Shown here one piece after another: positions 49,399 through 58,566 of a stretch of DNA of 64,000 bases (its first letter is position 1; each line of letters opens with the position of its first letter). The translations under genes and the position numbers were made by a program. Source of the DNA: Bradyrhizobium lupini (GTDB lineage Bacteria > Pseudomonadota > Alphaproteobacteria > Rhizobiales > Xanthobacteraceae); NCBI RefSeq assembly GCF_040939785.1, contig NZ_CP162553.1, positions 3,720,001 through 3,784,000 of the forward strand, written 5' to 3'. The notes under the pieces are model-generated. The model was given only the letters and a program-made list of their open reading frames with translations. It was not told the DNA's origin and made no database searches.

Positions 49399-50847
49399 TT
49401 ACATGTTGTAGGCGCGCTCTGTGTGCTCGGTGATGTCGAGGCCTTCACGCTCGCTCTCGACATTGGCGCGGAGGCCAACGATCACATCGACGACCTTGTA
49501 GAGAATCGCCGAACCGATGCCCGACCACACCAGCGTGGTGCCGACGCCCCAGACCTGGGAGATCATCTGCGCCGCGAAGTCGTAATCGGCAACCTTCGGC
49601 GGGATCGCGGTGTAGTCGATGATGCCCGCACCACCCAGCGCCGGATTGACGAGGATGCCGGTGCCGAGGGCGCCGATGATGCCGCCGACGCAGTGCACGC
49701 CGAACACATCGAGGGAGTCGTCGTAGCCGAGCGCGTTCTTCACGACGGTGCAGAAGAACAGGCAGACCACGCCGACCACGAGGCCGAGGACGATCGCACC
49801 CATCACGCCGGAGAAGCCGGCGGCAGGCGTGACGGCCACGAGGCCCGCGACAGCGCCGGAGATGACGCCGAGCACCGACGGGTGACCCTTGATGATCCAC
49901 TCCGCGAACATCCACGACAGCGCGGCGGCTGCGGTGGCGACGAAGGAGTTGGTCATGGCGAGGGCTGCGCCGCCGTTGGCTTCGAGGTTGGAGCCGGCGT
50001 TGAAGCCGAACCAGCCGACCCAGAGCAGCGAGGCGCCGATCATCGACATCGTCAGCGAGTGCGGAGCCATCAGCTCCTTGCCGTAGCCGACGCGCTTGCC
50101 GATCAGCAGGGCGCCGACGAGGCCTGCGATGCCGGCGTTGATGTGCACCACGGTGCCGCCCGCAAAGTCGATCGCGCCCTTCTTGAAGATCCAGCCTGCG
50201 TCGGCGTTGATCTCATCGAGCTTGGCCTGCGCTGCGGTCTTCGCCGCGCCATCAGCCGCAGCAGCCAGAGCCTTGGCTGCGTCCTGGATCATGTCCGGGC
50301 CGGGCCAGTACCAGACCATGTGCGCGATCGGGAAGTAGATCAGCGTGACCCAGAGCGGGACGAAGAGCGCGAGCGCCGCGAACTTCATGCGTTCGGCGAA
50401 GGCGCCGACGATGAGGGCGGGCGTGATCGCCGCGAAGGTCATCTGGAAGCACATATAGATGAGCTCCGAGATGTTGGCGTCGACCGAGAAGGTCGCGGCC
50501 TTCGAGTCGGTGGTGACGCCCATCATGAAGGCCTTGGAGAAGCCGCCGATGAAGTCGGAACCGCCGGTGAAGGTGAGGCTGTAGCCGTACACGGCCCAGA
50601 TCACGGTGACGACGCAGACGGTGTAGAACACCTGCATCAGGACGGAGAGCATGTTCTTGGAACGGACGAGGCCGCCGTAGAACAGCGCGAGGCCGGGGAT
50701 CGTCATCAACAGCACGAGCACTGTCGATGTCAGCATCCAGGCGTTGTCTCCCTTGTTGACCGTTGGCTCGGCGTAGGCTGCGGTCGCAGCGAACAGGCCG
50801 ACTGCGAGAGCCGCCAATCCCGCGCCATAGGGACGCTTAAACGTCAT
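49399..50847 (-). CDS. amt: Ammonium transporter (Amt/MEP family), first copy
   Basis: Trimeric ammonium channel/transporter of the inner membrane. I chose ATG 50847 (MTFKRPYGAGLAALAVGLF), which has a signal-peptide-like start; 482 residues. About eleven hydrophobic spans follow. The conserved pore His pair falls in the usual segments (GTVVHINAGIAGLVGALLIGKR and VFGVHCVGG), and the family start NAWML is present. It ends in a soluble tail EGLDITEHTERAYNM, the C-terminal region that senses GlnK binding. The upstream gene glnK is on the same strand, 38 bases away; a second, different glnK-amt pair lies 3.5 kb away. Confidence 0.95.
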   Translation of the reverse strand: MTFKRPYGAGLAALAVGLFAATAAYAEPTVNKGDNAWMLTSTVLVLLMTIPGLALFYGGLVRSKNMLSVLMQVFYTVCVVTVIWAVYGYSLTFTGGSDFIGGFSKAFMMGVTTDSKAATFSVDANISELIYMCFQMTFAAITPALIVGAFAERMKFAALALFVPLWVTLIYFPIAHMVWYWPGPDMIQDAAKALAAAADGAAKTAAQAKLDEINADAGWIFKKGAIDFAGGTVVHINAGIAGLVGALLIGKRVGYGKELMAPHSLTMSMIGASLLWVGWFGFNAGSNLEANGGAALAMTNSFVATAAAALSWMFAEWIIKGHPSVLGVISGAVAGLVAVTPAAGFSGVMGAIVLGLVVGVVCLFFCTVVKNALGYDDSLDVFGVHCVGGIIGALGTGILVNPALGGAGIIDYTAIPPKVADYDFAAQMISQVWGVGTTLVWSGIGSAILYKVVDVIVGLRANVESEREGLDITEHTERAYNM

Positions 50848-50885
50848 TTCATTTACTCCTGATTGAATTTTGATTGAGCGCGAAA

Positions 50886-51224
50886 TCAAAGGGCCGCAGC
50901 ATCGGCCTCGCCGGTGCGGATGCGAACCGCATGGTCGAGATTGATGACGAAGATCTTGCCGTCGCCGATCTGTCCGGTTTTCGCGGCGGTCGTGATGGCG
51001 TCGATGGTCTTGTCGACCTGGTCGGAGGCGACAGCGACCTCGATCTTGATCTTGGGCAGGAAGCTCACGGCATATTCGGCGCCGCGATAGATTTCCGTAT
51101 GGCCCTTCTGGCGGCCATATCCCTTGACTTCCGTCACCGTGAGACCGTGAACGCCGATGGCGGTCAGGGCGTCACGGACTTCTTCCAGCTTGAATGGCTT
51201 AATAATCGCCATAACAATTTTCAT
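50886..51224 (-). CDS. glnK: Nitrogen regulatory protein PII (GlnK-type), first copy
   Basis: Small trimeric PII protein that blocks the Amt pore under nitrogen sufficiency and is uridylylated by GlnD when nitrogen is limiting. 112 residues from ATG 51224. The T-loop [15 protein letters not shown] contains Tyr51, the uridylylation site; the B- and C-loops ([11 protein letters not shown], the PII signature) are intact. It is upstream of amt in a clear glnK-amt operon and has a sigma-54-like promoter candidate 107 bases upstream. Confidence 0.96.
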   Translation of the reverse strand: MKIVMAIIKPFKLEEVRDALTAIGVHGLTVTEVKGYGRQKGHTEIYRGAEYAVSFLPKIKIEVAVASDQVDKTIDAITTAAKTGQIGDGKIFVINLDHAVRIRTGEADAAAL

Positions 51225-51659
51225 GGGTCCTATCCCCGCTTGGGCCCGGTCCGGACGTGGCCGGGCGCTTCTCGACTGGTTCGCCACGAGGGAGAAAGTT
51301 CACTACGCGGGCACAGCCAGGACCCTTAGAATCAAATGCCGTGCCAGATCGGGCGTGTTGCCTAACGGACTATGAAAACGGGTGTTTTCGCGTTTGACGC
51401 GTAGTGCCGTGCAGTGCGCCATTACGCCGCGCTCAATACCTGACCATGCCTGATTAAAATACAGGCACGACAGGCTGTCGACACATTGGTGCTCACACGT
51501 AGGGCAGCAGAAAGGTATTTCCGTAAGGCGCGCGCCTATTGCAGGGCTTGTCGTGCCGCGAAATATCGGGCCCGTCGCACTTGTGCTCACGGAATGCGCG
51601 CAACCGGCCAACCTGCTTGAGCGGGCGAGGCTTGCCGGACGGGTCCCCGGCAGGGACCG
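51225..51659. other. glnK-clpP intergenic region
   Basis: A 435-base non-coding stretch upstream of glnK and downstream of the clpP-like gene. It contains the sigma-54-like promoter and the inverted repeat described beside it. I see no open frame with coding character. Confidence 0.6.
51331..51346 (-). promoter_or_regulatory. Sigma-54-like promoter candidate for glnK-amt
   Basis: On the minus strand TGGCACGGCATTTGAT matches the -24 element TGGCACG perfectly and has correct spacing to a -12 element, which reads TTGAT rather than TTGCA; the normally invariant GC is GA. An inverted repeat TGCCTG-N9-CAGGCA (51447-51467) lies about 100 bases upstream and might be an activator site. Confidence 0.45.
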
Positions 51660-52262
51660 TCAGGCGGCGCTGCGTTCCGCGAAGACCCGGTCGATCAGGC
51701 CCCAGTCGACCGCCTGCTGCGCCGTCATGAAATGGTCGCGGTCCAAGGTCCGTTCCACGTCCGGTTCGGGGCGCCCGCAATGCTGGGCATAGAGCCGGAT
51801 GATGCGCCGCTTGGTTTCCTGCATTTCGGTGGCGTGGATCAGGATGTCGGACGCCTGGCCCTGAAAGCCGCCGAGCGGCTGATGCACGTGAAGGCTCGCA
51901 TTGGGCAGGGCGGCGCGGTGACCGGGCTCGCCGGCCATCAGCAGAAACGAGCCCATCGAGCGCGCGGTGCCCATGCACAGCGTATGCACCGGCGCCTTGA
52001 TGAATTGCATGGTGTCGTACATCGCAAGGCCGCTGGTGACCACGCCGCCATAGGAATTGATGTAGAGATTGATCGGCTTGTTCGGATTCTCCGCCTCCAG
52101 AAACAGGAGCTGCGCGCAGACCAGTCCGGACATCGCATCATTGACCTCGCCATTGAGGAAGATGATGCGCTCGCGCAACAGGCGCGAATAGATGTCGAAG
52201 GATCGCTCGCCGCGGGCGGATTGTTCGACGACCATAGGGACGAGCTGAAGCATGTCGCGCAT
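51660..52262 (-). CDS. ClpP-family protease subunit, divergent paralogue, 200 aa
   Basis: Serine-protease subunit that normally forms the proteolytic chamber for ClpA/ClpX. Start ATG 52262 after a strong GGAGGT site. The catalytic triad is retained: Ser in [12 protein letters not shown] (equivalent to SMG of the standard enzyme), His in [16 protein letters not shown], and Asp in LDRDHFM. Differences from typical ClpP: the oxyanion-loop region reads NSYGGVV instead of NSPGGVV, the residues before the Ser are TAR, and the processing N-terminus is short. It is probably one of several ClpP paralogues of rhizobia; the main clpP-clpX is not in this window. Confidence 0.87.
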   Translation of the reverse strand: MRDMLQLVPMVVEQSARGERSFDIYSRLLRERIIFLNGEVNDAMSGLVCAQLLFLEAENPNKPINLYINSYGGVVTSGLAMYDTMQFIKAPVHTLCMGTARSMGSFLLMAGEPGHRAALPNASLHVHQPLGGFQGQASDILIHATEMQETKRRIIRLYAQHCGRPEPDVERTLDRDHFMTAQQAVDWGLIDRVFAERSAA

Positions 52263-52304
52263 CGGCGACCTCCATTTTCTGCGGGTGATGAAGTGGTGTT
52301 GGTG

Positions 52305-52679
52305 TCAGGCGGCCGCGCGCATCAGGCAGCCATTGCTGTTGGCCGGCTGCGGCAGCTTCATACGGATCTCGCAGGCTTGCTGGATGATGCGAAAGCGGGT
52401 GCCGCCGTCCTCGTTCGGCTCGATCCGGAAGATGACATGGGTTTCGCGAAACGGCGGTTCGGAATCGCGAAGCCGGTAGCGCACCTCCTGGCCCGGGATC
52501 GCTGATTCCGGCTCGGCGCCCGCAAGATCGCAATCCGGCAACCAGCGCTCGCGCAAAGCCGGAATGGTCACCGCGCGCCAGACCTTGGCCGGCGGCGCAT
52601 CGAATTCATATTCGAGCACCAAGTCTGTTTTGAGCGCCAAGTCTGCGTCGGAGGGATCAGGCTTCACGGCGTCGCTCAT
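52305..52679 (-). CDS. SRPBCC (AHSA1-like) domain protein, 124 aa
   Basis: A START/Bet v1-like hydrophobic-ligand protein of the AHSA1 type. I chose ATG 52679 (MSDAVKPDPSDADLALKTD), overlapping the ArsR gene stop (ATGA). LVLEYEFDAPPAKVWRAVTIPALRERWLPDC is the typical opening of the domain. ArsR-SRPBCC pairs are common in proteobacteria and are often thought to detoxify or bind a small ligand sensed by the ArsR partner. The protein is a little shorter than most AHSA1 members; the ligand is unknown. Confidence 0.85.
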   Translation of the reverse strand: MSDAVKPDPSDADLALKTDLVLEYEFDAPPAKVWRAVTIPALRERWLPDCDLAGAEPESAIPGQEVRYRLRDSEPPFRETHVIFRIEPNEDGGTRFRIIQQACEIRMKLPQPANSNGCLMRAAA

Positions 52680-52990
52680 TGATCCATCTCCTTCAAGAGA
52701 TCGGCGAGGGCATCCATGCGTTTCGGCCAATAGGCGCGGTAGCGCGCAAGCCAGGCCCCGATCGCGGAGATTCCTTCGGGATCGACTTCGTAATTCACAA
52801 AGCGGCCCTGCCGCTGTTCGCGCACCAGGCCCGCGCCGCGCAGCACCGCGAGATGCTGCGACATCGCCGGTTGGCTGATCTCCAATCCGTCGCGCAAGGC
52901 GCTGGCATTCAGGCTTCCGCCGGCAAGCTTCTCAAAGACCTTGCGGCGGGTCGGGTCGGCCAGCGCTTTGAAGATGTCGGCTTCGATCAT
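52676..52990 (-). CDS. ArsR-family transcriptional regulator, 104 aa
   Basis: Winged-helix repressor (MIEADIFKALADPTRRKVFEKLAGGSLN..., recognition helix ISQPAMSQHLAVLRGAGLVREQRQGRFVNYE). The usual CxC metal-binding pair of ArsR/SmtB is absent, as in the subgroup linked to SRPBCC proteins, so it likely senses an organic ligand or none. The last codon overlaps the SRPBCC start, so the two genes form one operon. The promoter should lie between 52991 and the second amt gene stop at 53032, a tight 41 bases. Confidence 0.9.
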   Translation of the reverse strand: MIEADIFKALADPTRRKVFEKLAGGSLNASALRDGLEISQPAMSQHLAVLRGAGLVREQRQGRFVNYEVDPEGISAIGAWLARYRAYWPKRMDALADLLKEMDQ

Positions 52991-53031
52991 GGCGACACAT
53001 AAGCATACGCTTATATGTTGCGCAAGCCCAA

Positions 53032-54333
53032 TTACTGCAGCGCCTCGCCGTGCTGCGAAATATCCAGGCCCTCGAGTTCGTGCTCGCGGGAGACCCGCAA
53101 CGGCACGAACAGACCGACCAGCTTGAGCAGGACGAAGCTCATGCCTGCCGACCAGACGAAGGTGACGGCGACCCCGTAGAGCTGGATAAAAAGCTGCTGC
53201 GGATGGCCTTCGAGCACGCCGGCGGTGCCGCCGATCGCGCTCGTTGCGAACACGCCGGCCAGCAGGGTCCCGGTCATCCCCCCGATGCCGTGGACCCCGA
53301 ACACGTCGAGCGAATCGTCATAGTCGAAGCGGTGCTTCAGCCAGGTGCAGGCCCAGTAGCAGACGAGGCCTGCGATCACGCCGATGACGATGCCGTGCCA
53401 GGGCGCCACGAATCCCGAGGCCGGCGTGATGGTGCCGAGCCCGGCCACCGCGCCGGAGATCATGCCGAGCACGGACGGCTTGCGCCGCGTCGACCATTCG
53501 ATCGCGCCCCAGGTCAGCGCGCCGGAGCAGGCTGCGAGATGGGTCGCGATGATCGCCAGCACCGCGCGCGAATTGGCTGCGCCCGCCGAGCCGCCGTTGA
53601 AGCCGAACCAGCCGACCCACAACAGGCCGGTGCCCATCACCGCAAGCGACAGATCGAACGGCGAGAGATTTTCGGTGCCGTAGCCGTGACGGCGTCCCAT
53701 CACCTTCGCCGCGACGAGGCCGGCGGTGCCGGCCGACAGATGCACCACGAGGCCGCCGGCGAAATCCAGCACGCCCATTCCGGCGAGGAAGCCGCCGCCC
53801 CACACCCAATGCGCGAGTGGAATGTAGACGAAGATGAACCAGGCCACGGAAAAGAGGAGATAAGCGGAGAACCGCATCCGGTCGGCCACCGCGCCCGCGA
53901 CCAGCGCCACCGTGATGATCGCAAACGTCATCTGGTACAGCATGAACAGCGCTTCCGGGATCGTCTTCGCCGCCGGGTTGACGCTGTCCATGGTCATACC
54001 GGAGAGAAACCAGCGGTCGAGCGTGCCGATCCACGGGCCGTCGCCGACGAAGCACAACGAATAGCCGAACGCGACCCAGAGAATGGAGATGATCGTCACT
54101 GCGGCGAGGCTCTGCGCCATGGTGGCGAGGACGTTCTTCTTGCGCACCATGCCGGAATAGAACAGCGCGAGCCCCGGGATCGTCATCATCAGCACCAGCG
54201 CGGTGGCGACGATCATCCAGGCGGTGTCGGCAGTGTTGATCTCGGAGCCCGCGGCACGCGCCGGCGAAGCCATGATCGACCCAAGCCCGATCGGCGCGGC
54301 GATAGCAGCCGCGCGGCGCAACAATCCCGCCAT
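53032..54333 (-). CDS. amt: Ammonium transporter (Amt/MEP family), second copy
   Basis: A second, clearly different Amt protein of 433 residues, starting at ATG 54333 (MAGLLRRAAAIAAPIGLGS) with a signal-like N-terminus. About eleven membrane spans. The Phe gate and His pair segments are as expected (ADTAWMIV, VVHLSAGTAGLVAAKVMGRRHGYG, DVFGVHGIGG). The C-terminal tail EGLDISQHGEALQ again resembles the GlnK-responsive tail. It has diverged strongly from the first copy, so this is an old duplication rather than a recent tandem one. A second glnK lies 125 bases upstream. Confidence 0.95.
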   Translation of the reverse strand: MAGLLRRAAAIAAPIGLGSIMASPARAAGSEINTADTAWMIVATALVLMMTIPGLALFYSGMVRKKNVLATMAQSLAAVTIISILWVAFGYSLCFVGDGPWIGTLDRWFLSGMTMDSVNPAAKTIPEALFMLYQMTFAIITVALVAGAVADRMRFSAYLLFSVAWFIFVYIPLAHWVWGGGFLAGMGVLDFAGGLVVHLSAGTAGLVAAKVMGRRHGYGTENLSPFDLSLAVMGTGLLWVGWFGFNGGSAGAANSRAVLAIIATHLAACSGALTWGAIEWSTRRKPSVLGMISGAVAGLGTITPASGFVAPWHGIVIGVIAGLVCYWACTWLKHRFDYDDSLDVFGVHGIGGMTGTLLAGVFATSAIGGTAGVLEGHPQQLFIQLYGVAVTFVWSAGMSFVLLKLVGLFVPLRVSREHELEGLDISQHGEALQ

Positions 54334-54458
54334 GTCGTTTCCCCCAGCTATTGATTGTGTCGCACGCCGTGGCGCCGTTGCCCGGTGCGATCGAAGAAGA
54401 GCGTTGTCGAGCGAAGCGGTTACCGGTTCGCGAAAAGAAAACGCGTCAAAGCAAAAAT

Positions 54459-54848
<390 letters not shown>

Positions 54849-55035
54849 TCAATCTGGCATCTTTCCGGGCAAATGGCATAAAAAACTTGCAGATTGAAGC
54901 GGAAAATCGTTGGGCCATGTGAACGGCCGCCTCTGTACAGGGCAGCCGTTCATCCTCCACAATGCGTTTTTGGCATGGATGCGATGAACCCAAGCGTCGC
55001 GGCCGGTACAAAACTATGTTCGAGGGGGACGCTTC

Positions 55036-55925
55036 ATGGCGAGTTGGTTCTACGCATCCGAGGGCAAGCAGCAGGGGCCCTATCCGGAAGGGCAATTCCG
55101 TGACCTCGTCGCCCAGGAGTCGTGCGTCCGGATACGCTGGTGTGGTCGGAGGGCATGGCCGGCTGGCAGAAGGCGGCCGAAATCCCCGGCCTGATCGGCG
55201 GGGGCGGTGCGCCCCCGATGATGCCGGCTGGCGGCCCGCCGATGATGGGCTCCGGGGGCTACGGCGGCGGTGGCGCCGGAGGATCGCTGGCGGTCGATTT
55301 CGGCATCCTCGAGTTCACCTGGCGCAGCATCGTGATGCTGATCGGCATGTGCTTCATCATCCCGGTGCCGTGGGTGTTCGTCTGGTACACGAAATGGATC
55401 GTGTCCTGCGTGAAGGTCCCCGGGCGGCCCAATCTCAGCTTCACCGGCAATGCGATGGCGCTGGTGCCCTGGTATTTCGGCTTCATCGTTCTGGCGGTCG
55501 TGATCGGCTACATCGGCGTTCCCTTGCTGAGCAATTTGCTGTTCATCGCCCAGCTCGTTCTGTACTGGCTCCTGATCAAATGGATGGTCGCGAATCTCGC
55601 CTCCAATGGGCAGCCGCTCGGCCTGAGCTTCACCGGCACGGTTTGGGCCTATGTCGGCTGGAGCCTGCTGTTCGCGATTTCCATCATCACCATCATCGGC
55701 TGGGCCTGGGTCGCCGCGGCTCAGATGCGCTGGTTCTGCCGCAGCATCGAAGGCACGCGGCGCGAGATCGTGTTCAACGGCAGCGGTCTCGGGATTCTCT
55801 GGCGGGGCATCGTGGCCGCATTCCTGTGCGGCTTCATCATCCCGATCCCGTGGGTCTATCGCTGGATCATGAACTGGTTCGCGTCGGAGACGGTTCTGGC
55901 TCCGCGGGGATCGCTCCGGGCCTGA
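55036..55925 (+). pseudogene. GYF-domain and DUF898 membrane protein, frameshifted as read
   Basis: From ATG 55036 (MASWFYASEGKQQGPYPEG) a GYF_2 domain begins. The frame is lost near base 55107, where GG stands for an expected GGG. One added G gives AQGVVRPDTLVWSEGMAGWQ, the typical GYF_2 WxxGMxxW ending, and a 296-residue protein. The remainder has DUF898 (YjgN) character with six to eight membrane spans, and two copies of a repeat that resemble each other (VDFGILEFTWRS / LSFTGTVWAYVGW). The role of the family is unknown. The break is probably a sequence error. Confidence 0.8.
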
Positions 55926-55965
55926 CCTCGAAAGGCACAAGCGCGATCGATCGTGCTTGTGCCTC

Positions 55966-56829
55966 TTAGGCTCTCCGTTCGCGCACCGAGCCTTCCTGCG
56001 CGACGGAGGCCACCAGCGTGCCGTCAGGCTTGAAGATCGAGCCGCGGGTCAAGCCGCGGCCGCTTCGCGCGCTCGGCGAATCCTGTGCGTAGAGCAGCCA
56101 TTCGTCGGCGCGGAACGGGCGGTGAAACCACATCGCGTGGTCGAGGCTCGCGGGCATCATGCGCTTGTCGAACAGGGTGCGGCCGTAGCGCGCCATAATC
56201 GCATCGAGCAGCGAGAAGTCCGACGCATAGGCCAGCGCGCACATGTGCAGCGCCGGATCGTCCGGCAGCGTTGCCGCGGTCTTGATCCAGACATGGATGC
56301 GGCCGTCCTCGATCCTCTCACCGAAATAACGGCCGAGCTCGACCGGGCGCAGCTCGATCGGACGGTCGGATTCATAATAGCGGCGGATGAACTCCGGCAT
56401 CTCCTTGAACATCGGCTGCTTCGCGACTTCCTCCGCCGTCAGCTTTTCCGGCGGCGGCACGTCGGGCATCTTGTCCTGATGATCGAACGCGCTCTCTTCC
56501 TCCGCGTGGAACGACACCATGATCGAGAAGATCGCGTTGCCATGCTGGATCGCGGTGACGCGTCGCGTCGAGTAGCTCTTGCCGTCGCGCAGGCGCTCGA
56601 CCTGATAGATGATCGGGATCTGCGGATCGCCCGGCAGGATGAAATAGCAATGCAGCGAATGCGGCAGCCTGCCCTCGACGGTGCGGCACGCTGCAACCAT
56701 CGCCTGTCCGATCACCTGGCCGCCGAACACCCGCTGCCAGCTGGTCTTCGGACTGTTGCCGCGGAACAGATTCACCTCGAGCTGTTCGAGGTCGAGGATC
56801 GAGATGAGGTCGATCAGGCTCTTGGACAT
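55966..56829 (-). CDS. tesB: Acyl-CoA thioesterase II
   Basis: Hydrolyses medium- and long-chain acyl-CoA to free fatty acid and CoA; it has a double hot-dog fold. I chose ATG 56829 (MSKSLIDLISILDLEQLE), 287 residues, the usual length. Typical segments: FRGNSPKTSWQRVFGGQVIGQAMVAA, PHSLHCYFILPGDP and, in the second hot dog, ALAYASDFSLLDAIMARYG, ASLDHAMWFHRPFRADEWLLYAQDSPSA. The catalytic Asp/Gln/Thr triad of E. coli TesB falls in these segments. It is divergent from the ubiquinone-type hydroxylase gene. Confidence 0.95.
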   Translation of the reverse strand: MSKSLIDLISILDLEQLEVNLFRGNSPKTSWQRVFGGQVIGQAMVAACRTVEGRLPHSLHCYFILPGDPQIPIIYQVERLRDGKSYSTRRVTAIQHGNAIFSIMVSFHAEEESAFDHQDKMPDVPPPEKLTAEEVAKQPMFKEMPEFIRRYYESDRPIELRPVELGRYFGERIEDGRIHVWIKTAATLPDDPALHMCALAYASDFSLLDAIMARYGRTLFDKRMMPASLDHAMWFHRPFRADEWLLYAQDSPSARSGRGLTRGSIFKPDGTLVASVAQEGSVRERRA

Positions 56830-56968
56830 GGATTTCAGCTTTCGCCTTGCCGCCCCGGGGTTCGCTGCTCCGGATTGACACAATGGGGGCTGTCCGCCCT
56901 TGTTTCACCGCACTGTTTCGCCCACCTCAAGTCTGCTAGCAAGGCCAGGATTTAGCCGGGAATTGGGT

Positions 56969-58189
56969 ATGTCGGTACAGGGTAGCATTGTCATCGGTGG
57001 CGGCGCGTTTGCGGGCCTGGCGCTGGCCCTGGCGCTGCGCCAGGGGCTCGGCCCCGAGATCCCCGTCATCGTCGCCGACCCCGCGCTCTCCACACGTCCG
57101 AGCCGGGACCCGCGCGCGACCGCGATCGTGGCCGCCTGCCGCCGCCTGTTCGAGGCGATCGGCGGCTGGGACGACGTCAGGGGCGAGGCGCAGCCGATCC
57201 TCGACATGATCGTCACCGATTCCAAGCTGGAAGACGCCACCCGTCCGGCGTTCCTCAACTTTGCCGGCGACGTCGCGCCGGGCGAGCCCTTCGCGCATAT
57301 GGTCGAGAACCGCCGCCTGATTGATGCGCTGGTGGTGCGCGCCGAGGCCGAGGGCATCGATCTCCGCGCGACCACAGTGTCGTCTTACGACGCGCGGGCC
57401 GAAGGTATCGACGTGACGCTCGGTGATGGCAGCGTGATTGCAGCGAGCCTCCTGGTTGCGGCCGACGGTGCGAAGTCGAAACTGCGCGAGCGCGCCGGCA
57501 TCGCCACCCACGGCTGGGAATATGATCAATCCGGCATCGTCGTCACTGTCGGCCATGAGCGCGATCACGAAGGCCGCGCCGAAGAGCATTTTCTGCCGGC
57601 GGGTCCGTTTGCTATCCTGCCGCTTTCGGGCAAGCGCTCCTCGCTGGTATGGACCGAGCGCCGCAGCGAAGCCGCGCGTATCATTGCGTTGAGGGATGAG
57701 GAATTTCACGGCGAGCTCGAGCAGCGCTTCGGCCTGCATCTCGGCGAGGTGAAGGTGCTCGACAAGCCGCGCGCGTTTCCGCTGTCCTATTTCGTCGCAC
57801 GCTCCTTCATTGCCCAGCGCCTCGCGCTGGTCGGCGATTCCGCCCACGTCATCCACCCAATCGCGGGCCAGGGTCTCAACATGGGGCTGAAGGACGTCGC
57901 CGCGCTGGCCGAGGTCGTGGTCGATGCCGCGCGGCTCGGCATGGATATCGGCGGCGTCGACGTGCTCGAACGTTATCAGCGCTGGCGCCGCTTCGACACC
58001 ATGGCCATGGGCGTTGCCACCAACTCGCTGAACTTCCTGTTCTCCAACCAGTCCACCTTGCTGCGCACCGTCCGCGACATCGGCCTCGGCCTGGTCGATC
58101 GCGCCCCGCCGCTGAAGAATCTTTTTATCCGCCAAGCCGCGGGTTTGACCGGTGAGATACCGCGGCTGTTGAAGGGCGAGGCGCTGTAG
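56969..58189 (+). CDS. UbiH/COQ6-family FAD monooxygenase
   Basis: An aromatic hydroxylase of the ubiquinone-synthesis group. I chose ATG 56969 (MSVQGSIVIGGGAFAGLA), 406 residues. The FAD-binding GGGAFAGLALALALRQ is at the N-terminus. DGAKSKLRERAGI follows, and the second FAD motif GDSAHVIHPIAGQGLNMGLKDV is intact. The family member responsible for each hydroxylation (C5, C6 or C1) cannot be told from sequence alone; rhizobia may use one enzyme for more than one. The cofactor O2 and NADPH are inferred from family. Confidence 0.9.
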   Translation: MSVQGSIVIGGGAFAGLALALALRQGLGPEIPVIVADPALSTRPSRDPRATAIVAACRRLFEAIGGWDDVRGEAQPILDMIVTDSKLEDATRPAFLNFAGDVAPGEPFAHMVENRRLIDALVVRAEAEGIDLRATTVSSYDARAEGIDVTLGDGSVIAASLLVAADGAKSKLRERAGIATHGWEYDQSGIVVTVGHERDHEGRAEEHFLPAGPFAILPLSGKRSSLVWTERRSEAARIIALRDEEFHGELEQRFGLHLGEVKVLDKPRAFPLSYFVARSFIAQRLALVGDSAHVIHPIAGQGLNMGLKDVAALAEVVVDAARLGMDIGGVDVLERYQRWRRFDTMAMGVATNSLNFLFSNQSTLLRTVRDIGLGLVDRAPPLKNLFIRQAAGLTGEIPRLLKGEAL

Positions 58190-58197
58190 GATTTTCG

Positions 58198-58281
58198 GTA
58201 GCCCGGATGGAGCGCAGCGTATTCCGGGGCCGCTGCGTCATACGAGGAACCCCGGATTTCCCTGCGCTCCATCCGGGCTAC
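58198..58281. repeat. Intergenic palindromic repeat, family C
   Basis: Perfect ends GTAGCCCGGATGGAGCGCAG and CTGCGCTCCATCCGGGCTAC (inverted) frame a 44-base centre with the inner pair CCGGGG / CCCCGG. It starts nine bases after the hydroxylase stop and could terminate convergent transcription with the Trm112-like gene. Confidence 0.85.
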
Positions 58282-58307
58282 AAGTCTCTCATCGGACCAC
58301 AAGTCCC

Positions 58308-58505
58308 TCAATCGATCTTGCGGGCCTCTTCCGGCAGCATGATCGGGATGCCGTCGCGGATCGGATAGGCGAGCTTGGCGCTGCGCGAAATCAGCTCCTG
58401 CTTTGCAGAATCGAACTCCAGCGGACCCTTGGTCAGCGGGCAGACCAGAATCTCCAGCAATTTGGGATCGACGCTGGCTTCGGGGCGTTCGGTGGGCGCG
58501 TTCAT
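58308..58505 (-). CDS. Trm112-family small protein, 65 aa
   Basis: A short protein starting at ATG 58505 ([20 protein letters not shown]). The core [20 protein letters not shown] and [21 protein letters not shown] is the Trm112/YcaR pattern, a small fold that in eukaryotes activates methyltransferases. In proteobacteria its partner is not well known. The second Cys pair of the zinc form is missing, so it probably does not bind zinc. Codon use and the conserved size support a real gene. Confidence 0.88.
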   Translation of the reverse strand: MNAPTERPEASVDPKLLEILVCPLTKGPLEFDSAKQELISRSAKLAYPIRDGIPIMLPEEARKID

Positions 58506-58566
58506 GGGGGTCTCCGACGGTCGGTTGCCTCTAGCATAAAAAATCGTAGCAGCCCATCGCGTCGCC

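Noticed and set aside
49423..50862. A 479-codon frame antisense to the first amt
   Set aside because: Shadow of a well-conserved transporter; no start or family match.
53050..54354. A 434-codon frame antisense to the second amt
   Set aside because: Same reason; composition typical of an antisense frame.
57976..58311. A 111-codon minus-strand frame downstream of the hydroxylase
   Set aside because: Covers the 3' end of the hydroxylase and the palindromic repeat; sequence is not protein-like.
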